Assembly (NCBI GenBank): GCA_000955785.1
Contig: JYOD01000047.1
Span: 84,969-148,968 of the forward strand
Source of the DNA: Burkholderiaceae bacterium 16
Lineage (GTDB): Bacteria; Pseudomonadota; Gammaproteobacteria; Burkholderiales; Burkholderiaceae
Direction: 5' to 3'
Length of the DNA stretch: 64,000 bases
Positions 46,083 to 56,140 of this stretch are shown here, in pieces; the stretch's first letter is position 1, and every line of letters begins with the position of its first letter. The notes beneath the pieces were generated by a model. It was not told the origin of the DNA, ran no database searches, and saw only the letters and a program-made list of their open reading frames with translations. The position numbers and the translations under genes were made by a program.

Positions 46083-47335
46083 GGTTTCTCCACCCCGTCG
46101 GTCCGGGGATACTTTGCTTGTACTGCAGCCAGCCCGAGCAAGAGCCCGATCACGCCGGCATAGAAAACGATATTTGCCTGGTGGGCCATCGTGACCTGGG
46201 TCAGGCCGCCAATCAGGCTGGCCATGACGACCGCCAGTCCGGCCGCGGCAAGGCACTCGCCACGCTCGTCGCCCTGGCGGCGGCTCTGGCGCAAGAGCCC
46301 GAAGAACAGCCAGGCCGGCACCAGGAAAATCGACATGACGGCAATCAGGCCGGGCACGCCCATGGTAGCAAGCGCCTCCATCACGTCGTTGTGGGCATGC
46401 TCCAGGCAGAACTGGTGGCTGCGGCTGACCTGGCAGGCCGGCAGTGCCTGCGTCAGCTGGCGGAACTGGCTCAGGCCGATCCCGGTCCACGGATGCGCTT
46501 CGAACGCGTTGGCCGCGATTTGCCATATCAGCAGGCGAGCGCCGGTCGAGGTATCCGCATTGCCGGCCTCGAACTGCGCAACATCCTGGCCGACCAGGTC
46601 CACCCGCTTGGCGACCGGGCTGCCCGGCACCAGATAGAGCGCACCCGCTAACGCCGCCAGCAATGCCACCATGCCGATAAAGGCCGGCAGCCGGATGCGG
46701 CGGTAGCGCACCGCGAGCAGCGGGACCATGGTCAGGGCCAGTGACAGCCAGGCGCCACGCGATCCGTTGAGGACCAGCACGGCACCCGCCACCACCAGCC
46801 CCCCCCATGCCAGCGCATGGTCGAGCCGGCGATGGCCCGGCCGCGCAAATCCGATCAGACCGAACGCCGCCACCATATTGGCAAAGGCGATAGGCTGGGT
46901 CCACGCCGCCGGGCGGTCATCGTGCAGCACCAGAAACTGGTACGCCACGATCAGCAGGCAGGACACCAGCGCCAGCGGAATCCCGTACCAGAGCATGCGG
47001 CTGTCCGGGCGATGCCGCAGCACCGCCAGGCAGGTCAGCATGACCAGCAGCACGCGCGTGGGGTTATCGATCGCGCTCCAGCGCAGGCCGAAGAGCAGCT
47101 TGGATGCGATGCACACCACAAGTACCGCTAGAATGGCTAGCCCGAGCGGGACCAGCAGGGCGCGATACCGCGCCATGGTCAGGCCCATGCCCCGCCAGCC
47201 CAGCAGCATGGCCAGCACCACCGCGCCGATGAAAATGCCCGCGCCGCGCGGTACGCTCAGCAGCAGCACGGGGAAAGCAAGGACCAGCCCGTTGGCCAGC
47301 CATGCCTGTTTGGTCGCACGAAACACCATAAGCAA
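46079..47335 (-). CDS. O-antigen ligase family membrane protein (WaaL-like)
   Basis: A 418-residue protein with about eleven hydrophobic helices and the Wzy_C/O-antigen ligase signature: periplasmic loop '[29 protein letters not shown]' followed by '[20 protein letters not shown]', where the His in the HxHN-like motif is catalytic in WaaL. It probably attaches O-antigen to lipid A-core. It could be a polymerase or another ligase of the family. The stop overlaps the msbA GTG. The start is 5 bp from the divergent glycosyltransferase start; MVFR at 47329 is an alternative. Confidence 0.85.
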   Translation of the reverse strand: MLMVFRATKQAWLANGLVLAFPVLLLSVPRGAGIFIGAVVLAMLLGWRGMGLTMARYRALLVPLGLAILAVLVVCIASKLLFGLRWSAIDNPTRVLLVMLTCLAVLRHRPDSRMLWYGIPLALVSCLLIVAYQFLVLHDDRPAAWTQPIAFANMVAAFGLIGFARPGHRRLDHALAWGGLVVAGAVLVLNGSRGAWLSLALTMVPLLAVRYRRIRLPAFIGMVALLAALAGALYLVPGSPVAKRVDLVGQDVAQFEAGNADTSTGARLLIWQIAANAFEAHPWTGIGLSQFRQLTQALPACQVSRSHQFCLEHAHNDVMEALATMGVPGLIAVMSIFLVPAWLFFGLLRQSRRQGDERGECLAAAGLAVVMASLIGGLTQVTMAHQANIVFYAGVIGLLLGLAAVQAKYPRTDGVEKP

Positions 47336-47340
47336 ACTCT

Positions 47341-48105
47341 ATGAGAATCTCTGTCGTACTAATTACAAAAAACGAGGCACACAATATCCGGGAGTGCCTG
47401 GAAAGCGTGTCCTGGTGCGACCGCGCGATTATAGTGGATTCGGGTAGCCAGGACGGGACGGTCGAACTGGCCCGCAGCCTGGGTGCCGAGGTCTTCGAAA
47501 CCGAGCACTGGCCGGGTTTCGGCGCCCAGAAAAACCTGGCGGTGTCGAAGGCCGACAGCGACTGGATCTTCTCCATCGACGCCGACGAACGGGTCACCCC
47601 CGAGCTACGCGACGAGATCCTCGCGGCAATCGCGTCCGGCCAGGCCGACGCCTATGAGATGCCGCGCCTGTCGCGTTTCTGCGGCCGCTTTATCCGCCAC
47701 GGCGGCTGGTATCCCGACTACGTCACACGGTTGTTCCGGCGCGGCCGCGCCCGCTTCACCGACGATCTCGTGCATGAACGCGTGATCTCCGACGGCCCCA
47801 CGGGCAAGCTGAACACGCCGCTGTTGCATTACACCTATGACGACTTTTCGCAGGTGCTGCGCAAGATCGACCAATACTCCACCCTGGGCGCCCGGCAAGG
47901 CCTGGCGCGCGGCAAGACGGCCTCGCCCGCCAGCGCCGTGCTGCATGGCGCCTGGGCCTTCCTGCGGACCTACCTGCTGCGCCGCGGCTTTCTGGATGGC
48001 GCGCAAGGCCTCGGCGTGGCGCTGATGAACGGCCAGGCCAGCTACTACAAGTACATCAAGCTGTGGTACCTGCAGCAGCAGAAGCGGCAGGAGCAGCCGC
48101 GGTAA
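47341..48105 (+). CDS. Family 2 glycosyltransferase (WaaE/KdtX-like)
   Basis: A 254-residue GT-A transferase: 'MRISVVLITKNEAHNIRECLESVSWCDRAIIVDSGSQDGTVELA' at the N terminus, 'DWIFSIDADERVTPEL' with the metal-binding DxD, and 'MPRLSRFCGRFIRHGGWYPDYVTRLFRRGRARFTDDLVHERV'. These fit the lipopolysaccharide core transferases of the WaaE/KdtX group (beta-1,4-glucosyl transfer to inner-core heptose in E. coli-like bacteria). The last 50 bp overlap the end of the convergent GT4 gene. Confidence 0.88.
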   Translation: MRISVVLITKNEAHNIRECLESVSWCDRAIIVDSGSQDGTVELARSLGAEVFETEHWPGFGAQKNLAVSKADSDWIFSIDADERVTPELRDEILAAIASGQADAYEMPRLSRFCGRFIRHGGWYPDYVTRLFRRGRARFTDDLVHERVISDGPTGKLNTPLLHYTYDDFSQVLRKIDQYSTLGARQGLARGKTASPASAVLHGAWAFLRTYLLRRGFLDGAQGLGVALMNGQASYYKYIKLWYLQQQKRQEQPR

Positions 48106-49309
48106 GGGCTGCCGCCCCCGCACATGGGGCGCCCAGCAGATCGTCGACGCAAACGCCGAAAGCTGCCGAGGTCGGGCCAAAGCCCATCTGCTCGATATGG
48201 ACCGCCGCATAGGCCAGCAGCCGGGCACGCAGCGGCTCGTCCTCCAGCCCGCGGCGAATCGCCTCCGCCAGCGCGGGCACATCGCCAACCGGCGTCAGCA
48301 GCCCGGCCTTGCCCTCGGCCAGGATCTCGCGCGGGCCCACAGGGCAATCGGTGCTCACCACGAACTGGCCGAGCGCCATGCCTTCCAGCAGCACATTCGG
48401 CAGTCCCTCCATCTTGGAGCTGAATGCCATCAGTCGCGCATGGTGGATCCAGGCATAGGGATTGGGCTGGAAGCCGGCAAAGCTGACGCGCTCGCTGATA
48501 CCCAGCTCGCGCGCGAGCGCCTCAAGCCGGCCGCGTGAAGCGCCGTCGCCCACCAGCACCAGCCGCTCGCGCAAACCCGTGCCCCTGACCAGCGCCGCGT
48601 AGGCCCGCAGCAGCGTGGTGAAATCCTTCTGGCTCTCCTCCAGCCGTCCCACCGAAACGATGTAGGGATGGGCCGGCGGGCTGAACGGTGCCTTGCCGAG
48701 CGCGCGAATGCGGTCGAGATCCGTGGCGTTGTAGAGGCGGATGAACTTGCCGGCCGCCTCGGGAATCAGCGCCCGCGCATCCGCCAGCATGGTGTCATTG
48801 AGCACGACGATGCGGTCATAGTGCTCGCGGCACTGGCGCCGCAGCTTGCGCAGCTTGCGGCGGTTCTCGCGCTCAAGGTGCGCCACGCTGAAATGCTGGT
48901 AGCCAATCATCGGCACCGGCAACCGCCCCGTCAGCCGCGACAGCGACATGTCGTAGTCGATCACCAGGTCATAGTCACGCAGGATGCCGCGAAAACGCCG
49001 GTTGACCAGCGGCTTGCGCAGCGGCGGTAGCAGCACTTCCTCGTAGATCTTGCCAAGCGGGCCCAGCTTGCCCGCTTTCTTCAGTTGCCGGCAGCGCGAC
49101 AGCCAGGCTTCCGGCGCGAGGATGTGGAGCTTGACGTCCGGCGGCAACAGCGCGCGGAAATGGGTCTCCAGTGCTTCGGTCGGATAGGTCAGGGTCAGGC
49201 CAATCTCGAAGCGCTCGCGATCCAGCGAGGCGAGCAGCGACACCAGCGAGGTCTCGATGCCGCCGCGCAGGAAGTGGGTCAGGTGAAAGAGGATGCGTTG
49301 CTTGGCCAT
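48056..49309 (-). CDS. Family 4 (group 1) glycosyltransferase
   Basis: A 417-residue GT-B glycosyltransferase. The acceptor domain starts 'MAKQRILFHLTHFLRGGIETSLVSLLASLD'; the donor domain has 'YIVSVGRLEESQKDFTTLLRAYA', 'LVGDGASRGRLEALARELGISERVSFAGFQPNPYAWI' and the EX7E motif 'SSKMEGLPNVLLEGMALG'. Start MAKQRIL was preferred to the upstream Met on homology; the ribosome-binding site is weak. The last 25 residues are an Ala-rich tail. It lies downstream of dnaE but is probably an LPS or envelope glycan enzyme. Confidence 0.85.
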   Translation of the reverse strand: MAKQRILFHLTHFLRGGIETSLVSLLASLDRERFEIGLTLTYPTEALETHFRALLPPDVKLHILAPEAWLSRCRQLKKAGKLGPLGKIYEEVLLPPLRKPLVNRRFRGILRDYDLVIDYDMSLSRLTGRLPVPMIGYQHFSVAHLERENRRKLRKLRRQCREHYDRIVVLNDTMLADARALIPEAAGKFIRLYNATDLDRIRALGKAPFSPPAHPYIVSVGRLEESQKDFTTLLRAYAALVRGTGLRERLVLVGDGASRGRLEALARELGISERVSFAGFQPNPYAWIHHARLMAFSSKMEGLPNVLLEGMALGQFVVSTDCPVGPREILAEGKAGLLTPVGDVPALAEAIRRGLEDEPLRARLLAYAAVHIEQMGFGPTSAAFGVCVDDLLGAPCAGAAALTAAAPAASAAAGTTA

Positions 49310-49403
49310 GCGGGGCTTGTGTGATCCATGGAATGACGGGATGGACGGCAGCAATACCGATCAGGGCGGCGCAATGCCGTTGCCACCCTGCCGGCAGCCC
49401 GGG

Positions 49404-52400
49404 TCAACCGTACAGCATGCGAACGTTCTCGCCCGACAAGGCCGAGCGGAAGCTCGCGAGGGCATCTTCGGACGGCGTGACCAGCCATTGCCGGCCCAGC
49501 TCCGCCTCGCAGCGGGCACCGGTGGTGGCATAGCTGATGCGCACCGGCAAGCCAGGGCTGTTGGCCACCGTCGCCAGGTAGGGCGTAAGCAGCTCGCGCA
49601 ACAGCTCGGTAGAGGCATTGCAATTGAAAGCCAGGCCGACCGCTTCGGCGTACTTGGCGCGCGCCGCCACCAGGTCCATCACCGATTCGGCGGTGAAGCG
49701 CACGCCGCCGGTAAAGGTGTCATGGCGGGCGTTGCCTTGCACGATCACCATCTCGTCCTCGCGGAACATATGGCGGTTGGCGTCGAACAATTCGTTGAAC
49801 ACGGTCATCTCGACCTGTCCGGTGCCGTCGTCGAGCAACACGATCAGCATCTTGCCGCGCTGCGTCATCTGGGTACGCATGCCGGTAATGATGCCGGCGA
49901 TCACCTTGCCGCGCACATCGCGGCCATAGCCGCCGCCATTGCCCTGTACTTCCTTCTCCAGCCCGGCCAGCGTGCCTTTGAGAAAGCGGCCGACTTCGTC
50001 ACGATAGGCATCGAACAGGTGCCCCGAGAAGTAATACCCCAGGGCCTGCTTTTCTTCCTGCAGCGTGCGCTTGGGCGCCCAGCGCGGCTCGTCAACCAGT
50101 TCGGGACGGTGCGATTCACCGGCATCGGCCATCAGGTCGAACAGCGAGACCTGGTTGGCCGACTCAGCCTTCTGCTCGGCGGCTTCCATCGCGAGCGACA
50201 CGGAGGCAAGCAGCTGGCCGCGATTGTCATTGAGGCTGTCGAAGGCGCCGGCGCGGATCAGCGCCTCGATGGTGCGGCGGTTGACCTGGCGACGGTCGAC
50301 GCGCTCGCAGAAGTCGAACAGGTCGGTGAAAGGCTTGTCCTCGCGAGCGCGCAGGATGTCCTCGATGGCGCCCTGCCCCGAGCCCTTGATGCCGCCCAGT
50401 CCGTAGCGGATCGTCTTGGCATCGGTCGGCGCGAAGCGGTATTCGCTGGCGTTGACGTCGGGCGGCAGCACCTTGAGGTTGTTGAGCTTGCAATCCTCGT
50501 ACAGGATCTTGACCTTGTCGGTGTCATCCATGGCGAGCGACATATTGGCTGCCATGAATTCGGCCGGATGGTGCGCCTTGAGCCAGGCCGTGTAATAGGC
50601 CAGCAGCGCATAGGCGGCCGCGTGCGACTTGTTGAAGCCGTAGCCCGCGAACTTCTCCATCAGGTCGAAGGTGTCGTCGGCCTTCTCGGCGGTCAGGCCG
50701 TTCTTGGCCGCGCCCGCGCGGAACAGCTCGCGGTGCTGGGCCATTTCCTCGGCCTTCTTCTTACCCATGGCGCGGCGCAGCAAGTCGGCGCCGCCCAGCG
50801 AGTAGCCGCCGATGATCTGCGCCATCTGCATCACCTGCTCCTGGTAGACCATGATGCCGTAGGTCTCCTTAAGCACCGGCTCGACGCGCGGGTCCGGGTA
50901 TTCCACCTTCTCGCGGCCGTGCTTGCGCGCGCAGAAGCTGGGAATCAGGTCCATCGGGCCCGGGCGGTAGAGCGCCACCAGCGCGATGATGTCCTCGAAG
51001 CGGTCGGGCTTGGCGTCCTTCAGCATGCCCTGCATGCCGCGGCTTTCCAGCTGGAACACGGCTACCGTGTTGGCCGTCTTGAGGATGTCGAAGGCGGGGC
51101 CATCGTCGAGCGGAATGTGGCTGCAGTTCCAGTCCGCCTTGGTCGGATCGAGCCGGCGGATATAGCGTTCGGCCCAGTCCAGGATGGTCAGCGTGGTCAG
51201 GCCCAAGAAGTCGAACTTGACCAGGCCTGCCGCTTCCACGTCGTCCTTGTCGTACTGGCTGACCACGCCGCTCATGCCGTCGTTCTGCGCGCCCTGCGTA
51301 TAGAGCGGGCAGAAATCGGTCAGCTTGCCTGGCGCAATCAGCACGCCCCCGGCGTGCATCCCGACGTTACGCGTCATGCCTTCCACGCGCTGCGCCAGCT
51401 CCAGCAGCTGGCGCACTTCTTCTTCGTTCTTCTCGCGCTCGGTCAGGAGCGGCTCTTCCTTCTTGGCTTCCTCGATGGTGACGAGCTTGCCCGGTTTGAA
51501 CGGAATCAGCTTGGCGATGCCGTCGACGAAACCGTAGCCCAGGTCGAGTACGCGGCCCACGTCGCGCACCGCGGCCTTGGCGGCCATGGTGCCGAAAGTC
51601 GCGATCTGCGAGACGGCTGCGTGTCCGTACTTCTCCTTCACGTAAGTGATCACGCGATCACGGCCGTGCTGGCAGAAGTCGATGTCGAAGTCGGGCATCG
51701 AAACCCGTTCCGGGTTCAGGAAACGTTCGAACAGCAGCGCGTACTTGAGCGGATCCAGGTCGGTGATGCCCAGCGCATAGGCCACCAGCGAACCGGCGCC
51801 GGAGCCGCGCCCCGGTCCTACCGGCACGCCATTGTTCTTGGCCCAGTTGATAAAGTCCGCCACGATCAGGAAGTAGCCGGGGAAGCCCATCTTGATGATG
51901 GTGCCGGTCTCGAACTCCAGCCGGGCGTAGTACTCGGGGCGCTTGGCCTCGCGTACAGCCTCGTCGGGGAACAGCACCGCCATGCGCTTTTCCAGGCCTT
52001 CCTTGGCCAGGTGCACGAGGTAGTCGTCGAGCGACATGCCGTCGGGCGTGGGGAACAGCGGCAGGCGCGGCTTGCCCAGTTCCAGCGTGAGGTTGCAGCG
52101 GCGCGCGATCTGTACCGCGTTTTCCAGCGCGGACGGGATGTCGGCGAACAGCGCGCACATCTCCTCCTGGGACTTGAAATACTGGTCGGTGGTGAAGCGC
52201 CGCGTGCGGCGGGGATTGGCCAGCAGTTCGCCTTCGGCGATGCAGGTACGGGCCTCGTGCGCGGTGAAGTCGTCGGCGGTCATGAACTGCACCGGATGCG
52301 TTGCCACCACCGGCAGGTGCATTTTGGCCGCCAACTGCACCGCCTGCTGCACATAGGCATCGGTGCCGGGCTGGCCGGCACGCTGCAGTTCAATGTAGAA

Positions 52401-52916
52401 ACGCTGCGGGAAGACCTTGGCCCAGTGCGCCGCGGCTTGTGCCGCTCCCGCCTCATTGCCATTGGCCAGCGCCACGCCGATATCACCGCCCATGGCCCCG
52501 GAAAGGGCGATCATGCCAGTGGCCAGCGGGAGGCCCTCTTCACCCGCCTCGTCAAACCAGGCCGGATCGATCTCGGCGCGGCCGCGGTACTGGTTCGACA
52601 GCCATGCGCGCGACAGCAGCACGCACAGGTTGAGGTAGCCGCGCCGGTCCTGGACCAGCAGCAGCAGCCGCGTGGGCTTGTCGCGATCGTCGGCGTTGGT
52701 CAGCCAGACGTCGGCGCCGACCACGGGCTTGACGCCGCCGCCGCGCGCTTCCTTGTAGAAGCGGATCAGGCCGAAGGCGTTGGCCAGGTCGGTCAGGGCG
52801 AGCGCGCCCATGCCATCGGCGGCGGCGGCCTCGACGGCGTCCTCAAGACGCACGATGCCATCGACGACGGAGTATTCGGAATGGAGACGGAGATGAACGA
52901 AGCGAGGTGCAGACAT
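49404..52916 (-). CDS. dnaE: DNA polymerase III alpha subunit
   Basis: The replicative polymerase, 1170 residues. The N-terminal PHP domain ('FVHLRLHSEYSVVDGIVRLEDAV') is followed by the Pol C core: 'VGPGRGSGAGSLVAYALGITDLDPLKY', 'MPDFDIDFCQHGRD' with catalytic Asp residues (near 405-412), 'YRPGPMDLIPSF', then a tandem helix-hairpin-helix and a C-terminal OB domain ('GKVIAGIITGMRTQMTQRGKMLIVLLDDGTGQVEMTVF'). Length and order match DnaE, not the error-prone DnaE2. The start MSAPRF is set by family. Confidence 0.97.
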   Translation of the reverse strand: MSAPRFVHLRLHSEYSVVDGIVRLEDAVEAAAADGMGALALTDLANAFGLIRFYKEARGGGVKPVVGADVWLTNADDRDKPTRLLLLVQDRRGYLNLCVLLSRAWLSNQYRGRAEIDPAWFDEAGEEGLPLATGMIALSGAMGGDIGVALANGNEAGAAQAAAHWAKVFPQRFYIELQRAGQPGTDAYVQQAVQLAAKMHLPVVATHPVQFMTADDFTAHEARTCIAEGELLANPRRTRRFTTDQYFKSQEEMCALFADIPSALENAVQIARRCNLTLELGKPRLPLFPTPDGMSLDDYLVHLAKEGLEKRMAVLFPDEAVREAKRPEYYARLEFETGTIIKMGFPGYFLIVADFINWAKNNGVPVGPGRGSGAGSLVAYALGITDLDPLKYALLFERFLNPERVSMPDFDIDFCQHGRDRVITYVKEKYGHAAVSQIATFGTMAAKAAVRDVGRVLDLGYGFVDGIAKLIPFKPGKLVTIEEAKKEEPLLTEREKNEEEVRQLLELAQRVEGMTRNVGMHAGGVLIAPGKLTDFCPLYTQGAQNDGMSGVVSQYDKDDVEAAGLVKFDFLGLTTLTILDWAERYIRRLDPTKADWNCSHIPLDDGPAFDILKTANTVAVFQLESRGMQGMLKDAKPDRFEDIIALVALYRPGPMDLIPSFCARKHGREKVEYPDPRVEPVLKETYGIMVYQEQVMQMAQIIGGYSLGGADLLRRAMGKKKAEEMAQHRELFRAGAAKNGLTAEKADDTFDLMEKFAGYGFNKSHAAAYALLAYYTAWLKAHHPAEFMAANMSLAMDDTDKVKILYEDCKLNNLKVLPPDVNASEYRFAPTDAKTIRYGLGGIKGSGQGAIEDILRAREDKPFTDLFDFCERVDRRQVNRRTIEALIRAGAFDSLNDNRGQLLASVSLAMEAAEQKAESANQVSLFDLMADAGESHRPELVDEPRWAPKRTLQEEKQALGYYFSGHLFDAYRDEVGRFLKGTLAGLEKEVQGNGGGYGRDVRGKVIAGIITGMRTQMTQRGKMLIVLLDDGTGQVEMTVFNELFDANRHMFREDEMVIVQGNARHDTFTGGVRFTAESVMDLVAARAKYAEAVGLAFNCNASTELLRELLTPYLATVANSPGLPVRISYATTGARCEAELGRQWLVTPSEDALASFRSALSGENVRMLYG

Positions 52917-53029
52917 GGGCGTAATTGTACCGGCTCGGCATGTCCTCGCCCGCCTTCTTTGCACCACGGACCGCACGGCAAGACCAACCCGGCTGCTCGG
53001 AAAAGACCGGCACGAGGCCTTCAAGGCGC

Positions 53030-53035
53030 TATAAT
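53030..53035 (+). promoter_or_regulatory. Likely -10 element of trhO
   Basis: A perfect TATAAT, 64 bp before the trhO start, in the gap divergent from dnaE. The -35 region (CCGGCA at 17 bp spacing) is a poor match. Confidence 0.4.
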
Positions 53036-53098
53036 TTCGCCTTTCCAATCAGGCAGTTACCGCGCGGTCACAATGCGCGGGCCGGGCGTGCGCCACCT

Positions 53099-53947
53099 AT
53101 GCAGATCGTAAACATCTCCGCTTACAAATTCGTCACGCTGGACGATATCCCGGCTTTGCGCCGGGAAATGCGCGCGCGCTGCGAAGCCCACGGGCTCAAG
53201 GGCACCATCCTGCTCGCACCGGAAGGCATCAACCTGTTCCTGGCCGGCGTGCGCGAAGCCATAGACGGCTTCCTGGGATGGCTCCACGCCGACCCGCGTT
53301 TTGCCGACATCGAGCCCAAGGAGAGCCTGTCGGAGAACCAGCCCTTCAAGCGCATGCTGGTGCGCGAGAAGAAGGAAATCATCACCATGAAGATGCCGCT
53401 GATCCGCCCCGAGGCAGGGCGCGCGCCTGCGGTACGGCCCGTGGAGCTCAAGCGCTGGCTGGACCAGGGCCATGACGACGCCGGCCGCCCGGTGGTGATG
53501 CTCGATACACGCAATGCCTTCGAGGTCGCGGTCGGCACCTTCGAGCAGGCGGTCGACTACGACATTACCAAGTTCAGCGACTTCCCGCCGGCCATTGCGG
53601 CACACAAGGCGGAGTTCGAGGGCAAGACCATCGTGTCGTTCTGCACCGGTGGCATCCGCTGCGAGAAAGCCGCCATCCACATGCAGGAGGCCGGCATCGA
53701 GCACGTCTACCAGCTCGAAGGCGGTATCCTGAAGTATTTCGAGGAAGTGGGCGGCAGCCACTATCAGGGCGACTGCTTCGTCTTCGATTACCGCACCGCG
53801 CTCAACCCGAGCCTGGAGCCCGCCGGACCGAAGCAGTGCTTCGCCTGCCGCGCCGTGGTCACCGCCGAGGAGCAGCAAAGCCCTCACTATGTGGTGGGCA
53901 AGAGCTGCCCGCACTGCATCGGGCAAGACCAGGCTGCCGCGGCCTGA
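53099..53947 (+). CDS. trhO: tRNA uridine(34) hydroxylase TrhO (rhodanese-like, UPF0176)
   Basis: A 282-residue protein of the YceA/TrhO family, which makes 5-hydroxyuridine at tRNA position 34 in an oxygen-dependent way. The N domain has '[19 protein letters not shown]'; the rhodanese domain has '[32 protein letters not shown]' and the active-site loop '[13 protein letters not shown]' with catalytic Cys. The C terminus adds two CxxC pairs ('QCFACRAVV', 'SCPHCIG'), probably zinc binding. A TATAAT lies upstream at 53030. Confidence 0.94.
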   Translation: MQIVNISAYKFVTLDDIPALRREMRARCEAHGLKGTILLAPEGINLFLAGVREAIDGFLGWLHADPRFADIEPKESLSENQPFKRMLVREKKEIITMKMPLIRPEAGRAPAVRPVELKRWLDQGHDDAGRPVVMLDTRNAFEVAVGTFEQAVDYDITKFSDFPPAIAAHKAEFEGKTIVSFCTGGIRCEKAAIHMQEAGIEHVYQLEGGILKYFEEVGGSHYQGDCFVFDYRTALNPSLEPAGPKQCFACRAVVTAEEQQSPHYVVGKSCPHCIGQDQAAAA

Positions 53948-53978
53948 GATCGCTCCCTGTACGGCTGCCCGATGGCAA

Positions 53979-54659
53979 TCAGGCAGCCAGCAGATGGTAG
54001 AGGTTGCGAAGCATGCCGGCGGTGGCGCCCCAGATAAAGCGGTGGCCGCCGTCTTCGCGCGGGAAGGGCATGGCGTAGAACAGGCGCTCGCCGTCCACCC
54101 AGCGGAACAGACGCTGCTGGTGATGGGAAGGGTCCATCAGGAACCCCAGGGGAACCTCGAAGACATCGGCGACCTCGCGCGCATCGGGGCGCAGCGTGAA
54201 ACCGTCGCGCACCAGGCCCACCACCGGGCTGACATGGAAACCGGTGCCCGTGATGTAGTCGGGCAGAGCGCCCAGCACCTCCACATAGTCGCGCACCAGC
54301 CCAACTTCTTCTTCGGTTTCACGCAACGCCGTGGCAACACGGTCGATATCAAAGGCTTCGTGCCGGCCGCCCGGGAAACTGATCTGCCCGGCGTGCGAAC
54401 TCAGGTTGGCATTGCGCTCGGTCAGCAGCACGGTCAGCCCGTCGCCCCGCTCTACCAGAGGCACCAGCACGGCCGCGTCGCGCAGCTTGAGGCTGCGATC
54501 GTAGGCACGCGATTCGTCAGTCAGCTCGGGCGCCCACGCCGGTGGCGACTGGAGCCGGTGGCGGATGAACTCGGGCTGCAGGCGCGCATCCGCAAGCGGC
54601 GGATGCCGGGTATCGGTTGCGACGATGGGGAGGGATTCAGGATCGAAGGCTGGACGCAT
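53979..54659 (-). CDS. CoA pyrophosphatase (Nudix hydrolase, NudL-like)
   Basis: A 226-residue Nudix protein that hydrolyses CoA or CoA esters to phosphopantetheine. The CoA-specific segment 'HAGQISFPGGR' precedes the Nudix box 'ATALRETEEEVGL'; together they mark the NudL group. An N-terminal extension of about 50 residues is present. It is a single gene, with the start 70 bp from the hairpin that ends the rplS operon. Confidence 0.92.
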   Translation of the reverse strand: MRPAFDPESLPIVATDTRHPPLADARLQPEFIRHRLQSPPAWAPELTDESRAYDRSLKLRDAAVLVPLVERGDGLTVLLTERNANLSSHAGQISFPGGRHEAFDIDRVATALRETEEEVGLVRDYVEVLGALPDYITGTGFHVSPVVGLVRDGFTLRPDAREVADVFEVPLGFLMDPSHHQQRLFRWVDGERLFYAMPFPREDGGHRFIWGATAGMLRNLYHLLAA

Positions 54660-54730
54660 AATCGTTGCGAGTATGACAGAAGCCGGCCAAACCGTTCTTC
54701 ATGCACCGCAGCAAAATACCGCACGCAGAC

Positions 54731-54762
54731 GCAAAAAGGGCACCCGAAGGTGCCCTTTTTGC
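54731..54762. terminator. Terminator after rplS
   Basis: Fourteen-bp arms GCAAAAAGGGCACC and GGTGCCCTTTTTGC enclose CGAA. T tracts occur on both strands. It lies 40 bp after the rplS stop on the minus strand. Confidence 0.88.
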
Positions 54763-54801
54763 GTAGCCACGACCGGCAGAACCGATCGTGGCGACAGCGG
54801 C

Positions 54802-55197
54802 TTACTCCGCAGCAGCAGCCTTGGCCGGTGCCGACTTGTATGCCAGCTTTTCCTTGATCCGCGCGGACTTGCCCGAACGCTGACGCAGGTAGTACAGCTT
54901 GGCGCGGCGGACGTCGCCACGGCGCTTCACTTCGATCGCTGCGATCAGCGGCGAGTACAGCTGGAACGTACGTTCCACGCCTTCACCCGACGAAATCTTG
55001 CGCACGATGAAGGACGAATTCAGGCCGCGGTTGCGCTTGGCAATCACCACGCCTTCGTAAGCCTGCACGCGCTTGCGGCTACCTTCCACCACGTTCACGC
55101 TGACGATCACGGTGTCGCCGGGTGCGAATGCGGGGATGGTCTTGTTCGCGGTCAGGCGCGCGATTTCGTCTTTCTCGATCAGTTCGATGATGTTCAT
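54802..55197 (-). CDS. rplS: 50S ribosomal protein L19
   Basis: A 131-residue protein: '[78 protein letters not shown]' split across the usual conserved blocks. L19 lies at the 30S-50S interface. A short Ala/Lys tail ('[11 protein letters not shown]') extends past E. coli L19. AAGGAG precedes the start. It is the last gene of rpsP-rimM-trmD-rplS, as in E. coli. Confidence 0.97.
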   Translation of the reverse strand: MNIIELIEKDEIARLTANKTIPAFAPGDTVIVSVNVVEGSRKRVQAYEGVVIAKRNRGLNSSFIVRKISSGEGVERTFQLYSPLIAAIEVKRRGDVRRAKLYYLRQRSGKSARIKEKLAYKSAPAKAAAAE

Positions 55198-55272
55198 CGT
55201 TTTTTCTCCTTGTCCATCATGCCGACGTTGTATGCCCCAAGCATGGCCTGGGCCCCGGCAGAGGATGGGGTT

Positions 55273-56079
55273 TCACCTGGCAGGAGCGAACTCCCGCCCT
55301 TCTTTCGCCAGCCAGGCCGACAGGAATTTCTCGTCGGCCCGGCTCAGCAACCCTTGGCTGCGCGCTGCCTCGATCAGATCGGGGCGCTTCTTCGCAGTAT
55401 TCGCGAGCGCCTGCTGGCGCCGCCACTTCTCGATCTCGGCATGATGGCCCCCGAGCAGTATCTCGGGCACCCGCACACCTTCGTATTCTTCCGGCCGCGT
55501 ATAGTGCGGACAGTCCAGCAGCCCATTGACGAAGCTGTCCTGAACCGCCGACTGGGCATCGCCCAGCACGCCCGGCAAATGCCTGACGACCGCGTCGATT
55601 ACGGCCATGGCCGGCAACTCGCCACCCGACAGCACGAAATCGCCGAGGCTGATTTCCTCATCCACGCGCCGCTCGATCAATCGCTGGTCGATGGCTTCGT
55701 ATCGGCCACAAAGCAGCACAAGGCCGGGACGCTGCGCCAGCGACATCACCTTCTGATGCGTCAGGGGCGCGCCTTGCGGCGACATCAGCACCACATGCGG
55801 CTTCACCGTCTCGCCCGGCACATCCGTGGCGGCTTGCGCCGCCAGTTGCGCCGAACATGCCGCGCCGATCGCATCTTCCAGTGGCTTGGCCAGCATTACC
55901 ATGCCAGGACCGCCGCCGTACGGGCGATCGTCGATCGTACGGTAGTTGTCGCTGGTGAAATCGCGCGGATTCCAGGTGCGCAGCGTATAACGCTGCTGCT
56001 TGGCCGCCCGGCTGGTGATACCCCAGTCGGTCAGCGCACGAAACATCTCGGGAAATAGCGTGATCACATCGAACTGCAT
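55273..56079 (-). CDS. trmD: tRNA (guanine37-N1)-methyltransferase
   Basis: A 268-residue SPOUT enzyme making m1G37, which prevents frameshifting. Seen: '[25 protein letters not shown]', '[20 protein letters not shown]', '[33 protein letters not shown]' (the knot), and '[27 protein letters not shown]'. The start is fixed by family and by GGGAGGGGCGG just upstream. It lies 61 bp after rimM. Confidence 0.97.
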   Translation of the reverse strand: MQFDVITLFPEMFRALTDWGITSRAAKQQRYTLRTWNPRDFTSDNYRTIDDRPYGGGPGMVMLAKPLEDAIGAACSAQLAAQAATDVPGETVKPHVVLMSPQGAPLTHQKVMSLAQRPGLVLLCGRYEAIDQRLIERRVDEEISLGDFVLSGGELPAMAVIDAVVRHLPGVLGDAQSAVQDSFVNGLLDCPHYTRPEEYEGVRVPEILLGGHHAEIEKWRRQQALANTAKKRPDLIEAARSQGLLSRADEKFLSAWLAKEGREFAPAR

Positions 56080-56140
56080 CCGCCCCTCCCTATACTTGCC
56101 CACCCGGCCGCCGCCAGCCGAGCGTCCGTTGCCGGACCGC

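Noticed and set aside
49293..53111. 1272-codon open frame antisense to dnaE
   Set aside because: The GC-rich codon bias of dnaE leaves the opposite frame open. Its translation is low complexity with no family features.
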